The notes: a model not told the origin generated them from the letters alone. A DNA stretch of 21,339 bases from Brevundimonas sp. UBA5713 (GCF_002419815.1 NZ_DIGV01000027.1:41479-62817), one strand, 5' to 3'. Numbered from the stretch's first letter, positions 5,934-13,920 are shown. A program made the numbers and translations.

Positions 5934-7002
5934 GGTTGTAGCTGTAGCAGCTGTCGAACGGTGTCGGGTCCCAGTCGGCGAAGTCTTCCATCGGCTGGTT
6001 GAAGCGGACATGGCCGTGCCCCCAGCCACCTTCTTCGCGGGCGCTGGCCATCTGGCGGCCCAACCGGGCTTTCAGGCGCAGGCTCAGCACATGCAGGCGC
6101 ACCTTGCTGGCCCCCATGCGGCGACCGGCCAGCTTCATGGCGTCGACCAGAGCGGGGATGGCCTCTTCGGAGGCGCGCTCCAGCGCCACCAGATCGAGGA
6201 TTTCCAGCACGGCGGTGTCGATGGTGCCCATCTTGGACAGTTGGGCCCAGCCATAGGCGGCCAAACCTTTTTCATCGCGCCATGCCAGCAACAGGGGCCG
6301 GGTCTTGAGGTTGGGGTCGGCGGTGCGCCAGCGCATCAGGGCCGGGCTGCGGTCGGCCACCAGACGGCCATCGGCACGCAGGTCTTCCCAGAAACGGGCA
6401 TAGTCGCTGTTGTCATCCAGCGAGGAGATCAGCTGGACACCCTTGGGCCATTTGACAGTGCGGGCGTCAAAGCGGGCTGCACGGTGGGGCGTGAAATGCT
6501 CCTTGCGCCACAGGGGCCAGTCCGGAAAGCGCTGGGCCGTCCTGCGATAAAGGCGCGCCTTGGCCAGCGCCAAGGGGGACAAGATCCAGCCCAGTTTCAG
6601 CGCATCCGTTTGCGGCGGATAGGGCGTCAGCCCCAGTTTGCGGTGGATGGGGGCGGACAGGGTGTTGGCGTTCAGCGTGCCGCACACAAACATGTCCGGT
6701 TGATCCAGGAAGGTGAAGATGGCGCGCTTGGCGGCCCCGCGGGCGCGTCGCGAGACCAGAATCTCGTGGCCGGTGGCGGCGCGGAACCGTTCGCTGCCGC
6801 GATAATAGCTCTGGATGAAGTTGCCGACGAAGCCGTCAATGGAGCCGTTGCGGTCCAGTACCCACCCGACCGGCGTGTCGCCGCGGGCGGGGTTCTGCAA
6901 CTGCCATTCCCAATGCGGGCGCTGCAAAGGGGCCCAGCCTGCCTCGGCCCGCAAGGCGTTCAAGCCATCAATATCAGCAAGCTCGAAATGGCGGAATGAC
7001 AC
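5911..7002 (-). CDS. GNAT-family acyltransferase-like protein, probably two GNAT folds
   Basis: This cytoplasmic protein has 363 residues with the start chosen here. The N-terminal half reads as a GNAT domain: SFRHFELADIDGLNALRAEAGW, the strand GFVGNFIQSYY, an acyl-CoA-loop-like VSRRARGAAKRAI, and TLNANTLSAPIHRKLGL, a pattern typical of the last GNAT helix and strand. The C-terminal half repeats a similar strand/helix order (RPLLLAWRDEKGLAAYGWAQ, AVLEILDLVALE, then a basic helix). This suggests a tandem GNAT or FemAB-like fold. The substrate is unknown; similar proteins occur near polysaccharide or lipid modification genes. I chose the GTG at 7002, which has AAGG seven bases upstream and begins at the domain edge. 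An upstream ATG at 7149 adds 49 residues that do not look like protein. It is divergent from the POT transporter. Confidence 0.7.
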   Translation of the reverse strand: MSFRHFELADIDGLNALRAEAGWAPLQRPHWEWQLQNPARGDTPVGWVLDRNGSIDGFVGNFIQSYYRGSERFRAATGHEILVSRRARGAAKRAIFTFLDQPDMFVCGTLNANTLSAPIHRKLGLTPYPPQTDALKLGWILSPLALAKARLYRRTAQRFPDWPLWRKEHFTPHRAARFDARTVKWPKGVQLISSLDDNSDYARFWEDLRADGRLVADRSPALMRWRTADPNLKTRPLLLAWRDEKGLAAYGWAQLSKMGTIDTAVLEILDLVALERASEEAIPALVDAMKLAGRRMGASKVRLHVLSLRLKARLGRQMASAREEGGWGHGHVRFNQPMEDFADWDPTPFDSCYSYNLRQPRFS

Positions 7003-7244
7003 GGGCGACCTTGCAGTGTGATGGAACGATGTTGGCTCCAAGCGTGTCAGAAGTGAGCGTTTTTGTCGATATATTGCAAAGCTGGCGTTCGCGGAGCGGT
7101 AAAACTTGAGGCTTTTTGAAGGGTGAAATGCCGCACATTCGCCGCGCATGTGGCTAAAAACATTGCAAACAACTTGTGAAGGCGCGCGCCACGTGCTGTT
7201 TCTGCTCCTTTAGCGCCGAAGTGGCGCCAGACATGGAGTTCCGC
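7003..7244. promoter_or_regulatory. Divergent intergenic region between GNAT-like gene and POT transporter
   Basis: About 240 bases holding the promoters of both genes. It is more AT-rich than its surroundings around 7055-7085 and 7155-7175. The octamer ATTGCAAA occurs twice in the same orientation (7073-7080 and 7162-7169). I cannot place -35/-10 boxes with confidence. Confidence 0.4.
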
Positions 7245-8996
7245 GTGTCAGCGACGGAAAGTGGGGGTGCCCTCGATGCTGCGCCCCGTAAGACCTTCCT
7301 CGGGCATCCCCGGGGGCTGGTAATCCTGTTCTTAACCGAGATGTGGGAGCGTTTCTCCTACTACGGTATGCGTGCTCTGCTGGTTCTGTATCTGACCCAG
7401 CACTTCCTGTTCGGACCCAAAGAAGCGCAGGGTATCTATGCCGCCTACGCGGCGCTGGTGTACCTGATGCCGGTCGTCGGCGGCATGATCGCCGACAAAT
7501 ATCTTGGCTCGCGCAAGGCCGTGGTGATCGGTGCGGTTCTGCTGGTCTTCGGTCACTTTATGATGGCCTTTGAAGGCAATGGTGGCCGCGAAAACCTGAC
7601 TGTTGGTGGCACCACCTACGAGTTGCAGGTCGAAGGCCGCGATCAGGACCGCAAGATCTTTGCCGTGAATGGCGATGATCGTACCCAGATCCGCATCACC
7701 CCCGAGGGTGTCGTCAATCTGGAAGCTGACGATGGCGCGGCCACGGCCACGGGCACGGCTCTTCCGGCTCTGACGCCGACCGGCGGCTATCAGCTGGAAA
7801 CCATCCGCGACACCGGTTTCGGTGAGCCGATGCTGTTCTTCGCCCTGTCGCTGATCATCGTCGGCGTGGGCTTCCTGAAGGCCAATATCTCGACCGTGGT
7901 CGGCCATCTGTACGAAGACAATGATCCGCGTCGCGATGCGGGCTTCACCATCTTCTACGTGGGTATCAACCTGGGTTCGTTCCTGGCGACGGCCGCCTGT
8001 TCGTATCTGGGTATCAAATATGGCTGGGCCTATGGCTTTGGTCTGGCCGGCATCGGTATGGCGCTGGGTCTGGTGACCTTCCTGCTGGGCCAGTCGTGGC
8101 TGGAAGGCCGCGGTAGCCCGCCCAATCCGGAAATGCTCAAGACCCGCAAGGTTCTGGGCCTGCCGTTCGAGGCGATCTTCTGGATCGGTGGTCTGGTGGC
8201 TGTGTTCCCGACGTGGCTGCTGATGACCCGTAATGAAATCATCCTGACCGCCCTTCCGTGGCTGGCTGGCGTGATCTTCCTGGCCGTTGTCGGTTACACC
8301 CTGTTCAAACTGGCCGGTGCAGAGCGCACGCGTATGCTGGTGGCCCTGACCCTGATCTTCTTCTCGGTCCTGTTCTGGGCCCTGTTCGAGCAGGCCGGCT
8401 CGTCGCTGACCCTGTTTGCCGACCAGTCGACCGCCATGCCGTCGTGGTTCAATGCCCCGATGACCCAGATGTTCAACCCGGGCTACATCGTCCTGTTCGG
8501 GCCGGTTCTGGCTGCCCTTTGGGTCTGGCTGGGCAAGCGCAATCTGGAACCTTCGACGCCGATCAAATTCTCCATGGCACTGGTTCTGGTGGGCGCGGGC
8601 TTCCTGCTGTTGACCTATGCGGCGAACAACTTCGCCAACGTCGACTTCCGCGTCCCGCTGATGTTCCTGGCCCTGACCTACCTGCTGCATACGCTGGGTG
8701 AGCTGTGCCTGTCGCCGGTGGGTCTGTCGATGATCACCAAGCTGTCGGTGGACCGCGTGGTCGGCCTGATGATGGGCGTGTGGTTCCTGTCGTCGTCGGT
8801 GGCGCACATTGCTGCCGGCTTCATCGCCCAGGCTACGTCGTCGGAGACGGTCGCCGGTGTGGTGACCGATCCGGCCCAAGCCCTGAAGACCTATGGTGAC
8901 ATCTTCGGCACCATCGGTTGGACCGGTGTGGCTGTCGGCGTGGTGCTGCTGGTGCTGTCGCCGGTCCTGAAGAAGGGCATGGCGGGTATCCGCTAA
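7245..8996 (+). CDS. POT-family proton-dependent oligopeptide transporter
   Basis: This is an inner-membrane MFS transporter of the POT/PTR family, importing di- and tripeptides with protons; it has 583 residues. TM1 carries the family motif as EMWERFSYYG, with the coupling glutamates and arginine. The second PTR2 signature is FYVGINLGSFLA. The expected number of hydrophobic segments, at least 12, is visible. Between TM3 (VVIGAVLLVFGHFMMAF) and TM4 (MLFFALSLIIVGVGF) there is an extra hydrophilic, beta-rich stretch of about 85 residues (roughly 7573-7830) that should lie in the periplasm. The GTG at 7245 has GGAG six bases upstream and gives an N-terminus typical of the family. An ATG at 7233 and a GTG at 7176 lack a convincing ribosome-binding site. 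A strong terminator follows. Confidence 0.93.
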   Translation: MSATESGGALDAAPRKTFLGHPRGLVILFLTEMWERFSYYGMRALLVLYLTQHFLFGPKEAQGIYAAYAALVYLMPVVGGMIADKYLGSRKAVVIGAVLLVFGHFMMAFEGNGGRENLTVGGTTYELQVEGRDQDRKIFAVNGDDRTQIRITPEGVVNLEADDGAATATGTALPALTPTGGYQLETIRDTGFGEPMLFFALSLIIVGVGFLKANISTVVGHLYEDNDPRRDAGFTIFYVGINLGSFLATAACSYLGIKYGWAYGFGLAGIGMALGLVTFLLGQSWLEGRGSPPNPEMLKTRKVLGLPFEAIFWIGGLVAVFPTWLLMTRNEIILTALPWLAGVIFLAVVGYTLFKLAGAERTRMLVALTLIFFSVLFWALFEQAGSSLTLFADQSTAMPSWFNAPMTQMFNPGYIVLFGPVLAALWVWLGKRNLEPSTPIKFSMALVLVGAGFLLLTYAANNFANVDFRVPLMFLALTYLLHTLGELCLSPVGLSMITKLSVDRVVGLMMGVWFLSSSVAHIAAGFIAQATSSETVAGVVTDPAQALKTYGDIFGTIGWTGVAVGVVLLVLSPVLKKGMAGIR

Positions 8997-9020
8997 GCCC
9001 GACGGACGGCTGATAAAAGG

Positions 9021-9054
9021 AAGGCGGCATCCTGAAAGGGGTGCCGCCTTTTTT
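9021..9054. terminator. Strong terminator after the POT transporter, probably bidirectional
   Basis: Twelve-bp stem AAGGCGGCATCC (9021-9032) / GGGTGCCGCCTT (9039-9050) with one G-T wobble and a six-base loop, then TTTT. Read leftward it is followed by CCTTTTATC, so it may also stop transcripts from the TonB receptor gene. Confidence 0.92.
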
Positions 9055-9057
9055 AGT

Positions 9058-9079
9058 ACCTGACGGGAAAGTGTCAGGT
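9058..9079. repeat. Inverted repeat between convergent genes
   Basis: Perfect 7-bp arms ACCTGAC (9058-9064) / GTCAGGT (9073-9079) with an 8-base loop, immediately next to the POT terminator. The function is unknown. Confidence 0.55.
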
Positions 9080-9085
9080 CGGCTG

Positions 9086-9112
9086 CCCCAGACGCTGCAG
9101 GTACGTCTGGGG
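9086..9112 (-). terminator. Hairpin downstream of the TonB receptor gene
   Basis: Perfect 9-bp stem CCCCAGACG (9086-9094) / CGTCTGGGG (9104-9112), eight bases after the receptor stop. There is no T tract, so on its own it is a poor intrinsic terminator. It may protect the 3' end, with termination at the next hairpins. Confidence 0.5.
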
Positions 9113-9119
9113 TATTCGG

Positions 9120-11168
9120 TCAGAAGGTTTTGCGGACGCGCAGTTGATAGAAGAAGCGCGGGTCGATCAGGCGGGTGTCGTAATAGGCCACGGTGTTGGC
9201 CGCACGATCCGCATATTCGGTGCGGAACACGTCGAAGGCGTCCCAATAGTTGGCCTGAAGCCGGATGCTGGTGTCGGGGCGTGGCTGGTACTCGACGGAG
9301 GCTTCAAAATAGTCACGCCCGTGCCAGCCCTGAATGCGTTCGGGATGGTAGCTGATCTCTGCCATGCGAGGCAGGTAGGCGAGTTGCCACTGGACCTTGG
9401 CCGACGGTATCGACTGGGACACGACGAAACGCGGCTGGCTGTGGCGCAGGCCCGAGATGCGGCGCTCTTCGCCCGTGGTCGGGTCGGTCACCTCGGTGCG
9501 TATCCAGGTGTTGTCGAAGCGCAAGCGCCCGCCCTTGAAGCCGAACCGGTCCATCGGCACGTTCACCGACAGCATCAGGTGGTCATAGGTGCCGTCGCCT
9601 ATGTTGCCCCGCGCCACCGCATCATTGGCTAGGCGCAGATAGTCGATGGTGTCGCTGATCTCGTCGTGACGTAGACCCACGGACACCACGCCATCGCCCC
9701 AGAAACGCTGTTCCATCGTCAGTTCGGAGATCAGGCGCTGTTCAGGCTCCAGATTGGCATTGCCGCCGTAGATGGTGTCGTCTGACAGTTCCGCCGAGGC
9801 GGCGAAGTCACCGAAATCCAGCTGGCCGACGCTCTGTTCGATGCGCAGGCGCAGTTGGGTGCTCTGGCGCGGCGTCCATGTCACAAGCGCGCGCGGCTTG
9901 GCGAAGAAGAACGACTTTTCCTGATTGGCGTCGCCGGACTGGCTGATGGTCGAGTTTTCGAGGCGAAGGCCCGTTTCCAGCGTCCACTGCGGATTGATGC
10001 GCCATGTGGTTTTGCCGAAGAGCTCGCCGCGTAGCTCCTCGACAGTGACATCTGCCGAGGTCAGCGGCACTGCCACGCCGCCAATCGAATAGGCCTGTTG
10101 GGTGTCCAGCGAATTGAAGGCCACCTCACCGCCCAGTTCGATATCAAAGGCGGGGCTGCGCTGGTGACGGATCAGGGAGCGCAGGATGGATTCGGAGGTT
10201 TTGGTATCGGAGACAAACAGGGTCTGCGGACTGATAACCCCTGCCAGAGTGGCGTCCTGAGACGAGGAGGCCTCGCGGTCGCGCTGCTCGTGGATCAGGC
10301 GGGTTTCCGAGCGGGTGTTGGCCCCGAGGTTGCGGGTATAGGTGCCGCCAAACTCGAAGCTGTCGCTCTCGTTGCCGTTCTCGTCGCGGCGATAGACGGT
10401 GGGCGCGGTGTACTCGCTGACCATTTGCCAGTCGTCGATACCCACGCGGGCGGTCAGGTCCAGCGTGCCGCCGAAAGCCGGGGTGTTCAGCGCGCCGCGC
10501 AGGAAATGCCCGCCGCCATAGCCGTAGTTCTCGAAGCGCTCGTCGCGCAGAACCGTGCCGTCGGGGGTGACGCGGCGTGACGGGCCGGTGCCGCTTGAAT
10601 CGGTCTGGGAGATGGCGTCGCTATAGGTGACGCTGAAGCTGCGGTCGCCGCGACGCTCGGAGTATTGGTAGGAGCCGCCCCACAGGTTCGGGCCGCCGTC
10701 AAAGACGTTGTTCGAGAGCGAGACGATGTGCTCTCGGCTGGCATCCGTCTTCAGGATGACGTTCACCACCACGGCATAGCCCTGCATCTCGATGCCCGGC
10801 ACGCCGCCACGGATCAGCTCGATGCGCTCGACGCGGTTGGCGGGGGTGCGGCCCAGAACGGCGCTGCCGGTATCGGCCTTGGAGGCGGGGCGTGAGCCGT
10901 TGATCAGGATGTTGCCCACATTCCCTTCAAATCCCCGCGCGCTGTCGCCGTCATCGACCGAAAAGCCGGGGATGCGGTTGACCATGTCACTGGCCGTATT
11001 GGGATTGTACTGGGCGAAATAGGCGGCGTTATAGGTGATGGTGCCGCGTTCGTCGGTGGCTACGGCTGCCGCAGTGGCAGCGGTTGCCGGAGCGTTATCG
11101 GCCAGGGCCGGTGCCGCAAACCCGAAGGCGATCAAGCTGGTGGCTAGTAATAGGTGCTTGCGGTTCAT
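9120..11168 (-). CDS. TonB-dependent outer membrane receptor
   Basis: This is a 682-residue outer membrane beta-barrel with an N-terminal plug, for energised uptake of an unknown ligand. Residues 1-23 form a signal peptide with cleavage after ALA. The plug follows: ASDMVNRIPGFSVDDGD, RGFEGNVGNILINGSRP, and VERIELIRGGVPGIEMQG. This is the variant plug of a TBDR subfamily seen in Caulobacterales and Xanthomonadales. The barrel ends in the expected aromatic residue (LRVRKTF). There is no EEVVVTA-type TonB box; the segment GTITYNAAYF sits where one is expected. The start has AGGA three to six bases upstream. It is divergent from the GumN-like gene at 11311 and shares a 142-base promoter region with it, which suggests joint regulation and perhaps joint function. 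The ligand cannot be told from sequence. Confidence 0.93.
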   Translation of the reverse strand: MNRKHLLLATSLIAFGFAAPALADNAPATAATAAAVATDERGTITYNAAYFAQYNPNTASDMVNRIPGFSVDDGDSARGFEGNVGNILINGSRPASKADTGSAVLGRTPANRVERIELIRGGVPGIEMQGYAVVVNVILKTDASREHIVSLSNNVFDGGPNLWGGSYQYSERRGDRSFSVTYSDAISQTDSSGTGPSRRVTPDGTVLRDERFENYGYGGGHFLRGALNTPAFGGTLDLTARVGIDDWQMVSEYTAPTVYRRDENGNESDSFEFGGTYTRNLGANTRSETRLIHEQRDREASSSQDATLAGVISPQTLFVSDTKTSESILRSLIRHQRSPAFDIELGGEVAFNSLDTQQAYSIGGVAVPLTSADVTVEELRGELFGKTTWRINPQWTLETGLRLENSTISQSGDANQEKSFFFAKPRALVTWTPRQSTQLRLRIEQSVGQLDFGDFAASAELSDDTIYGGNANLEPEQRLISELTMEQRFWGDGVVSVGLRHDEISDTIDYLRLANDAVARGNIGDGTYDHLMLSVNVPMDRFGFKGGRLRFDNTWIRTEVTDPTTGEERRISGLRHSQPRFVVSQSIPSAKVQWQLAYLPRMAEISYHPERIQGWHGRDYFEASVEYQPRPDTSIRLQANYWDAFDVFRTEYADRAANTVAYYDTRLIDPRFFYQLRVRKTF

Positions 11169-11310
11169 GCTTCCTCTCCCTGCAACGACGGGGAAGATGC
11201 GGCCAAGCTGGGCGTGTCACCAGTTACAAGCGAGACAGGTCTATTAAATCGAATCCATCATTACCGCATTGTAATACAACCATTATTAGATTTGGGTTAG
11301 CTGTCTTGCC
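11169..11310. promoter_or_regulatory. Divergent promoter region of TonB receptor and GumN-like gene
   Basis: This is a 142-base AT-rich gap, the most AT-rich part being about 11240-11300. It holds the palindrome TTGTA-A-TACAA (11269-11279), a candidate operator placed to affect both genes, and a GANTC site (11251-11255), the CcrM methylation motif in this order. Exact promoter boxes are not assigned. Confidence 0.45.
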
Positions 11311-12300
11311 ATGAAAACTGTTCTGATCGGCGCTTCTATACTTTGCGCACTGATTTTAGCTCCGGCCCATGCCGCCGAATATGCAAGAGCGGGCATGCCC
11401 GCTGCGGCTCAAGCCACGCCTCTGGCCGATCCGGATGCGGTGGCGGTCGAAGAGGTGGTGGTCTCGGCGCGGCGGTCTGGCCTGCCGATGTGGACAGTGC
11501 GTCGCGGTGATGAAGGCGTTCTGATACTGGCGGGTACCATTCGTGAGGTGCCGCGCGGCTTTATCTGGCGTGAAGAGGCGCTGGCCAGTGCGGTAGAGCG
11601 TGTCGATCGGGTGCTTGTGTCCCAGAACCTGAAGGCATCGCCCGCGGACATCATGCGGATGCTGTGGCGTGCGCGCACGATTGTCATGCTGCCGGACAAT
11701 GGCACGCTGGATCAGGTGCTGTCGGACGGCGACTATGCGCGTTTGCTGCCATTGATGGCTGCTGAAAAGGGCGACGGGTGGAAGCGCGTCAGACCGCTGA
11801 TGGTGGCGATGGATCTGGTGCAGGATCAGGCCGGCGAGAGGCAGTCGCGCGATCCCCGGGTTGAGCGCGTTGTGCGGCGCATGGCCCGCCGCGTCGATCG
11901 TCCGGTGCACCAGATTGGCGTGGTTCGCGGTGAGGAGCTGGTCGAAACTCTGATCTCTTCGCCGCCGTCGACACAGGTGGACTGCCTGCGCGCGGCCATG
12001 GCGGCGGCAGAGTATGGACCCACCGCCATGCAGGACCGCGCGCAGGCGTGGGCAAGGCTGGATGTAAAGGCGGTGCTGGCCTCGCCTCTGGATGCCGCCA
12101 TGGACGAGTGCTGGCCGTGGGGTGATCCCGCCGTGCGCGGCCGTATGCGGCAGGAGTGGGTGGCCGCTATATCCACCGCCGTGTCTGATCAGGGCGTGAC
12201 CTTGGCCTTGGCACCGGTGCGCACGCTGGGAGAGCCGGACGGCGTACTGGACCAGTTGGTCTCTGCCGGTTTTGAAGTTGACGGACCGGAGTGGAAGTAG
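11311..12300 (+). CDS. TraB/GumN-family secreted protein lacking the signature histidines
   Basis: This is a 329-residue exported protein. The signal peptide is residues 1-21 (cleavage near AHA-A). Residues 47-55, EEVVVSARR, look like the TonB-box region of a receptor. The GumN/TraB domain follows: PMWTVRRGDEGVLILAGTI and, near the C-terminus, LAPVRTLGEPDGVLDQL, which match the family's 'LW.V..G...YLLGTIH' and 'GAGHL.GPDGV..LL' blocks. The two histidines that belong to the metalloprotease-like active site in this family (TIKI/TraB) are arginine here (R78 and R304), so catalysis is unlikely. Two cysteines (in VDCLRAA and DECWPW) could form a disulfide. The ATG has no strong Shine-Dalgarno sequence. 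It is divergent from a TonB receptor. Its role is unknown; a binding or accessory protein for that receptor is inference. Confidence 0.8.
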   Translation: MKTVLIGASILCALILAPAHAAEYARAGMPAAAQATPLADPDAVAVEEVVVSARRSGLPMWTVRRGDEGVLILAGTIREVPRGFIWREEALASAVERVDRVLVSQNLKASPADIMRMLWRARTIVMLPDNGTLDQVLSDGDYARLLPLMAAEKGDGWKRVRPLMVAMDLVQDQAGERQSRDPRVERVVRRMARRVDRPVHQIGVVRGEELVETLISSPPSTQVDCLRAAMAAAEYGPTAMQDRAQAWARLDVKAVLASPLDAAMDECWPWGDPAVRGRMRQEWVAAISTAVSDQGVTLALAPVRTLGEPDGVLDQLVSAGFEVDGPEWK

Positions 12301-12320
12301 GCCGGTCCGCTCAGTTAAAG

Positions 12321-12349
12321 CGGCTGCCCCTCGAGTGAAGGGCAGCCGT
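12321..12349. terminator. Terminator between convergent GumN-like gene and tldD
   Basis: Perfect 9-bp stem CGGCTGCCC (12321-12329) / GGGCAGCCG (12340-12348), followed by TTATT on the plus strand and CTTTAA on the minus strand. It is probably bidirectional, with weak T tracts. Confidence 0.7.
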
Positions 12350-12376
12350 TATTGAGGCGTCCTTTACCGTCTGCGA

Positions 12377-13816
12377 TCAGACGGCGGTGCCGCCGACGGT
12401 TAAGCCGCCCATTTTGAGGCTGGGCTGGCCGATGCCGACGGGGACGCCTTGTCCTGCCTTGCCGCAGGTGCCGACGCCCGGATCGAAGGCGAAGTCGTCA
12501 CCGATCATTTCGATCTTGGTCAGGGCGGTGGCCCCGTCCCCGATCAGGGTGGCCCCGCGCACGGGCGTGGTGATCTTGCCGTCCTCGATCAGATAGGCCT
12601 CGGTGCACTGGAAGACGAATTTGCCGTTGGTGATGTCTACCTGACCGCCACCGAAGTTGGCGGCGTACAGGCCGCGCTTGGTCGAGGCGATCATGTCCTC
12701 GAACTTGTCATGGCCGCCTTCCATAAAGGTGTTGGTCATGCGCGGCATGGGCTGGTGGGCGTAGGACTGGCGACGACCATTGCCGGTGGCGCGGGTGTTC
12801 AACTGGCGCGCGGACAGGCGGTCGTGCATCAGGCCGACCATGATGCCGTCCTCGATCAGCACGGTGCGCGAGGTCGGCGTGCCCTCGTCGTCGAACGACA
12901 GCGAGCCACGGCGGCCCTCGATGGAGCCGTCATCGACCACAGTCACACCGGGGGCGGCGACGCGTTGGCCCATCTTGCCGGTAAAGACCGAAGAGCCCTT
13001 GCGGTGGAAGTCGCCCTCGAACCCGTGTCCGATGGCTTCGTGCAACAGCACGCCCGGCCAGCCCGCACCCAGAACGACATCCATTTCACCGGCGGGGCAG
13101 TCGATGGCGTCGAGATTGACCATGGCCTGACGCAGGGCTTCGTCGACCTGAGACTGCCAGCGCTCGGGGCGGACCCATTCCTCGAACGGAGAGCGGCCAC
13201 CGGCACCGGAGGAAGCGGTCTCGCGACGGCCGTTCTTTTCGACCGTGACCGAGACGTTCAGGCGCACCAGCGGGCGGATGTCGGTCAGGATCTGGCCGTC
13301 ACCGCGCAGGATATCGATGCTGCGGCGCTCGCCCACGATGGAGGCGGTGACCTGCACCACATGCGGGTCACGCGCGCGGGCAAAGGCGTCGATCTCGGCC
13401 AGAAGGGCGATCTTGTCGCCAAAGGACGGGCTGAGCAGCGGATCGATCGCCGGATACAGGCGCTGGTTGGTGGCCAGAGGGGCCTCGGCAGCCGTGCCGC
13501 TATAGCCGCGCTTGGCCAGGGCTGCGCTGTCACCCGCACGGCGGATGGCGGCGGCAGAGATTTCATTGGCGTGGGCATAGCCCGCCGTCTCGCCGGCTAC
13601 GACGCGCAGGCCAAAGCCTTCGGTGGCGTCATAGTTGGCGCTCTTCAGACGACCGTCGTCGAACAGCAGGGATTCGCTCTCGGTCTTTTCCAGAAACAGT
13701 TCGCCGTCATCGGCACCGTCCAGCGCGGTCTGCAAAATGGACAGGGCTTCGGACGCATCGACGCCGGCGGCATCAAGGATCGGCGACGGGGAAGAGGCAG
13801 GGGCAGATTGGCTCAT
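12377..13816 (-). CDS. tldD: Metalloprotease TldD
   Basis: This is a 479-residue cytoplasmic zinc protease subunit that pairs with TldE/PmbA to degrade unfolded peptides and, in enterobacteria, to process microcin B17 and CcdA. The metal site HEAIGH is present (H259, E260, H264), and the conserved GTCGKAGQ near the C-terminus (C451) supplies the fourth-ligand cysteine known for TldD. The N-terminal block LFLEKTESESLLFDDGRLK is typical. I start at the ATG at 13816, which gives the usual length. The open frame continues to 13981, but the extra 55 residues have no family match. No strong ribosome-binding site precedes the ATG. No tldE/pmbA partner is in this window. tldD lying near the cox cluster is common in alphaproteobacteria. 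Confidence 0.95.
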   Translation of the reverse strand: MSQSAPASSPSPILDAAGVDASEALSILQTALDGADDGELFLEKTESESLLFDDGRLKSANYDATEGFGLRVVAGETAGYAHANEISAAAIRRAGDSAALAKRGYSGTAAEAPLATNQRLYPAIDPLLSPSFGDKIALLAEIDAFARARDPHVVQVTASIVGERRSIDILRGDGQILTDIRPLVRLNVSVTVEKNGRRETASSGAGGRSPFEEWVRPERWQSQVDEALRQAMVNLDAIDCPAGEMDVVLGAGWPGVLLHEAIGHGFEGDFHRKGSSVFTGKMGQRVAAPGVTVVDDGSIEGRRGSLSFDDEGTPTSRTVLIEDGIMVGLMHDRLSARQLNTRATGNGRRQSYAHQPMPRMTNTFMEGGHDKFEDMIASTKRGLYAANFGGGQVDITNGKFVFQCTEAYLIEDGKITTPVRGATLIGDGATALTKIEMIGDDFAFDPGVGTCGKAGQGVPVGIGQPSLKMGGLTVGGTAV

Positions 13817-13874
13817 GCACGCTAGATAGGCATTTGCGAGCGCGGCGTCACCCGTCCGTCTACGTAAAGCGCCC

Positions 13875-13920
13875 AAAGAAAAGCCCCCTGATCCGGCAGC
13901 AGGAACCGGATGCAGGGGGC
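13875..13920 (-). terminator. Terminator of the PadR-HAAS-GIN operon
   Basis: Long hairpin of about 14 bp with one bulge: GCCCCCTG+ATCCGG (13883-13896) pairs with CCGGAT+CAGGGGGC (13906-13920). Read leftward it is followed by TTTTCTTT. It lies just after the GIN-domain gene and upstream of tldD. Confidence 0.88.

Noticed and set aside
7003..7149. N-terminal extension of the GNAT-like protein from the ATG at 7149
   Set aside because: The 49 extra residues look like translated leader DNA and cover the AT-rich promoter region. The GTG at 7002 has a ribosome-binding site and lies at the domain edge.
7176..7244. Upstream GTG (7176) and ATG (7233) starts for the POT transporter
   Set aside because: Neither has a convincing Shine-Dalgarno sequence. 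The added residues include a Cys-rich stretch unlike POT N-termini. The GTG at 7245 has GGAG six bases upstream.
7332..8879. Minus-strand open frame of 515 codons antisense to the POT transporter
   Set aside because: Shadow of a clear POT gene. The composition (His/Gln/Arg-rich) is typical of antisense translation.
12449..13825. Plus-strand open frame of 458 codons antisense to tldD
   Set aside because: Shadow frame. tldD is unmistakable on the other strand with its HEAIGH site.
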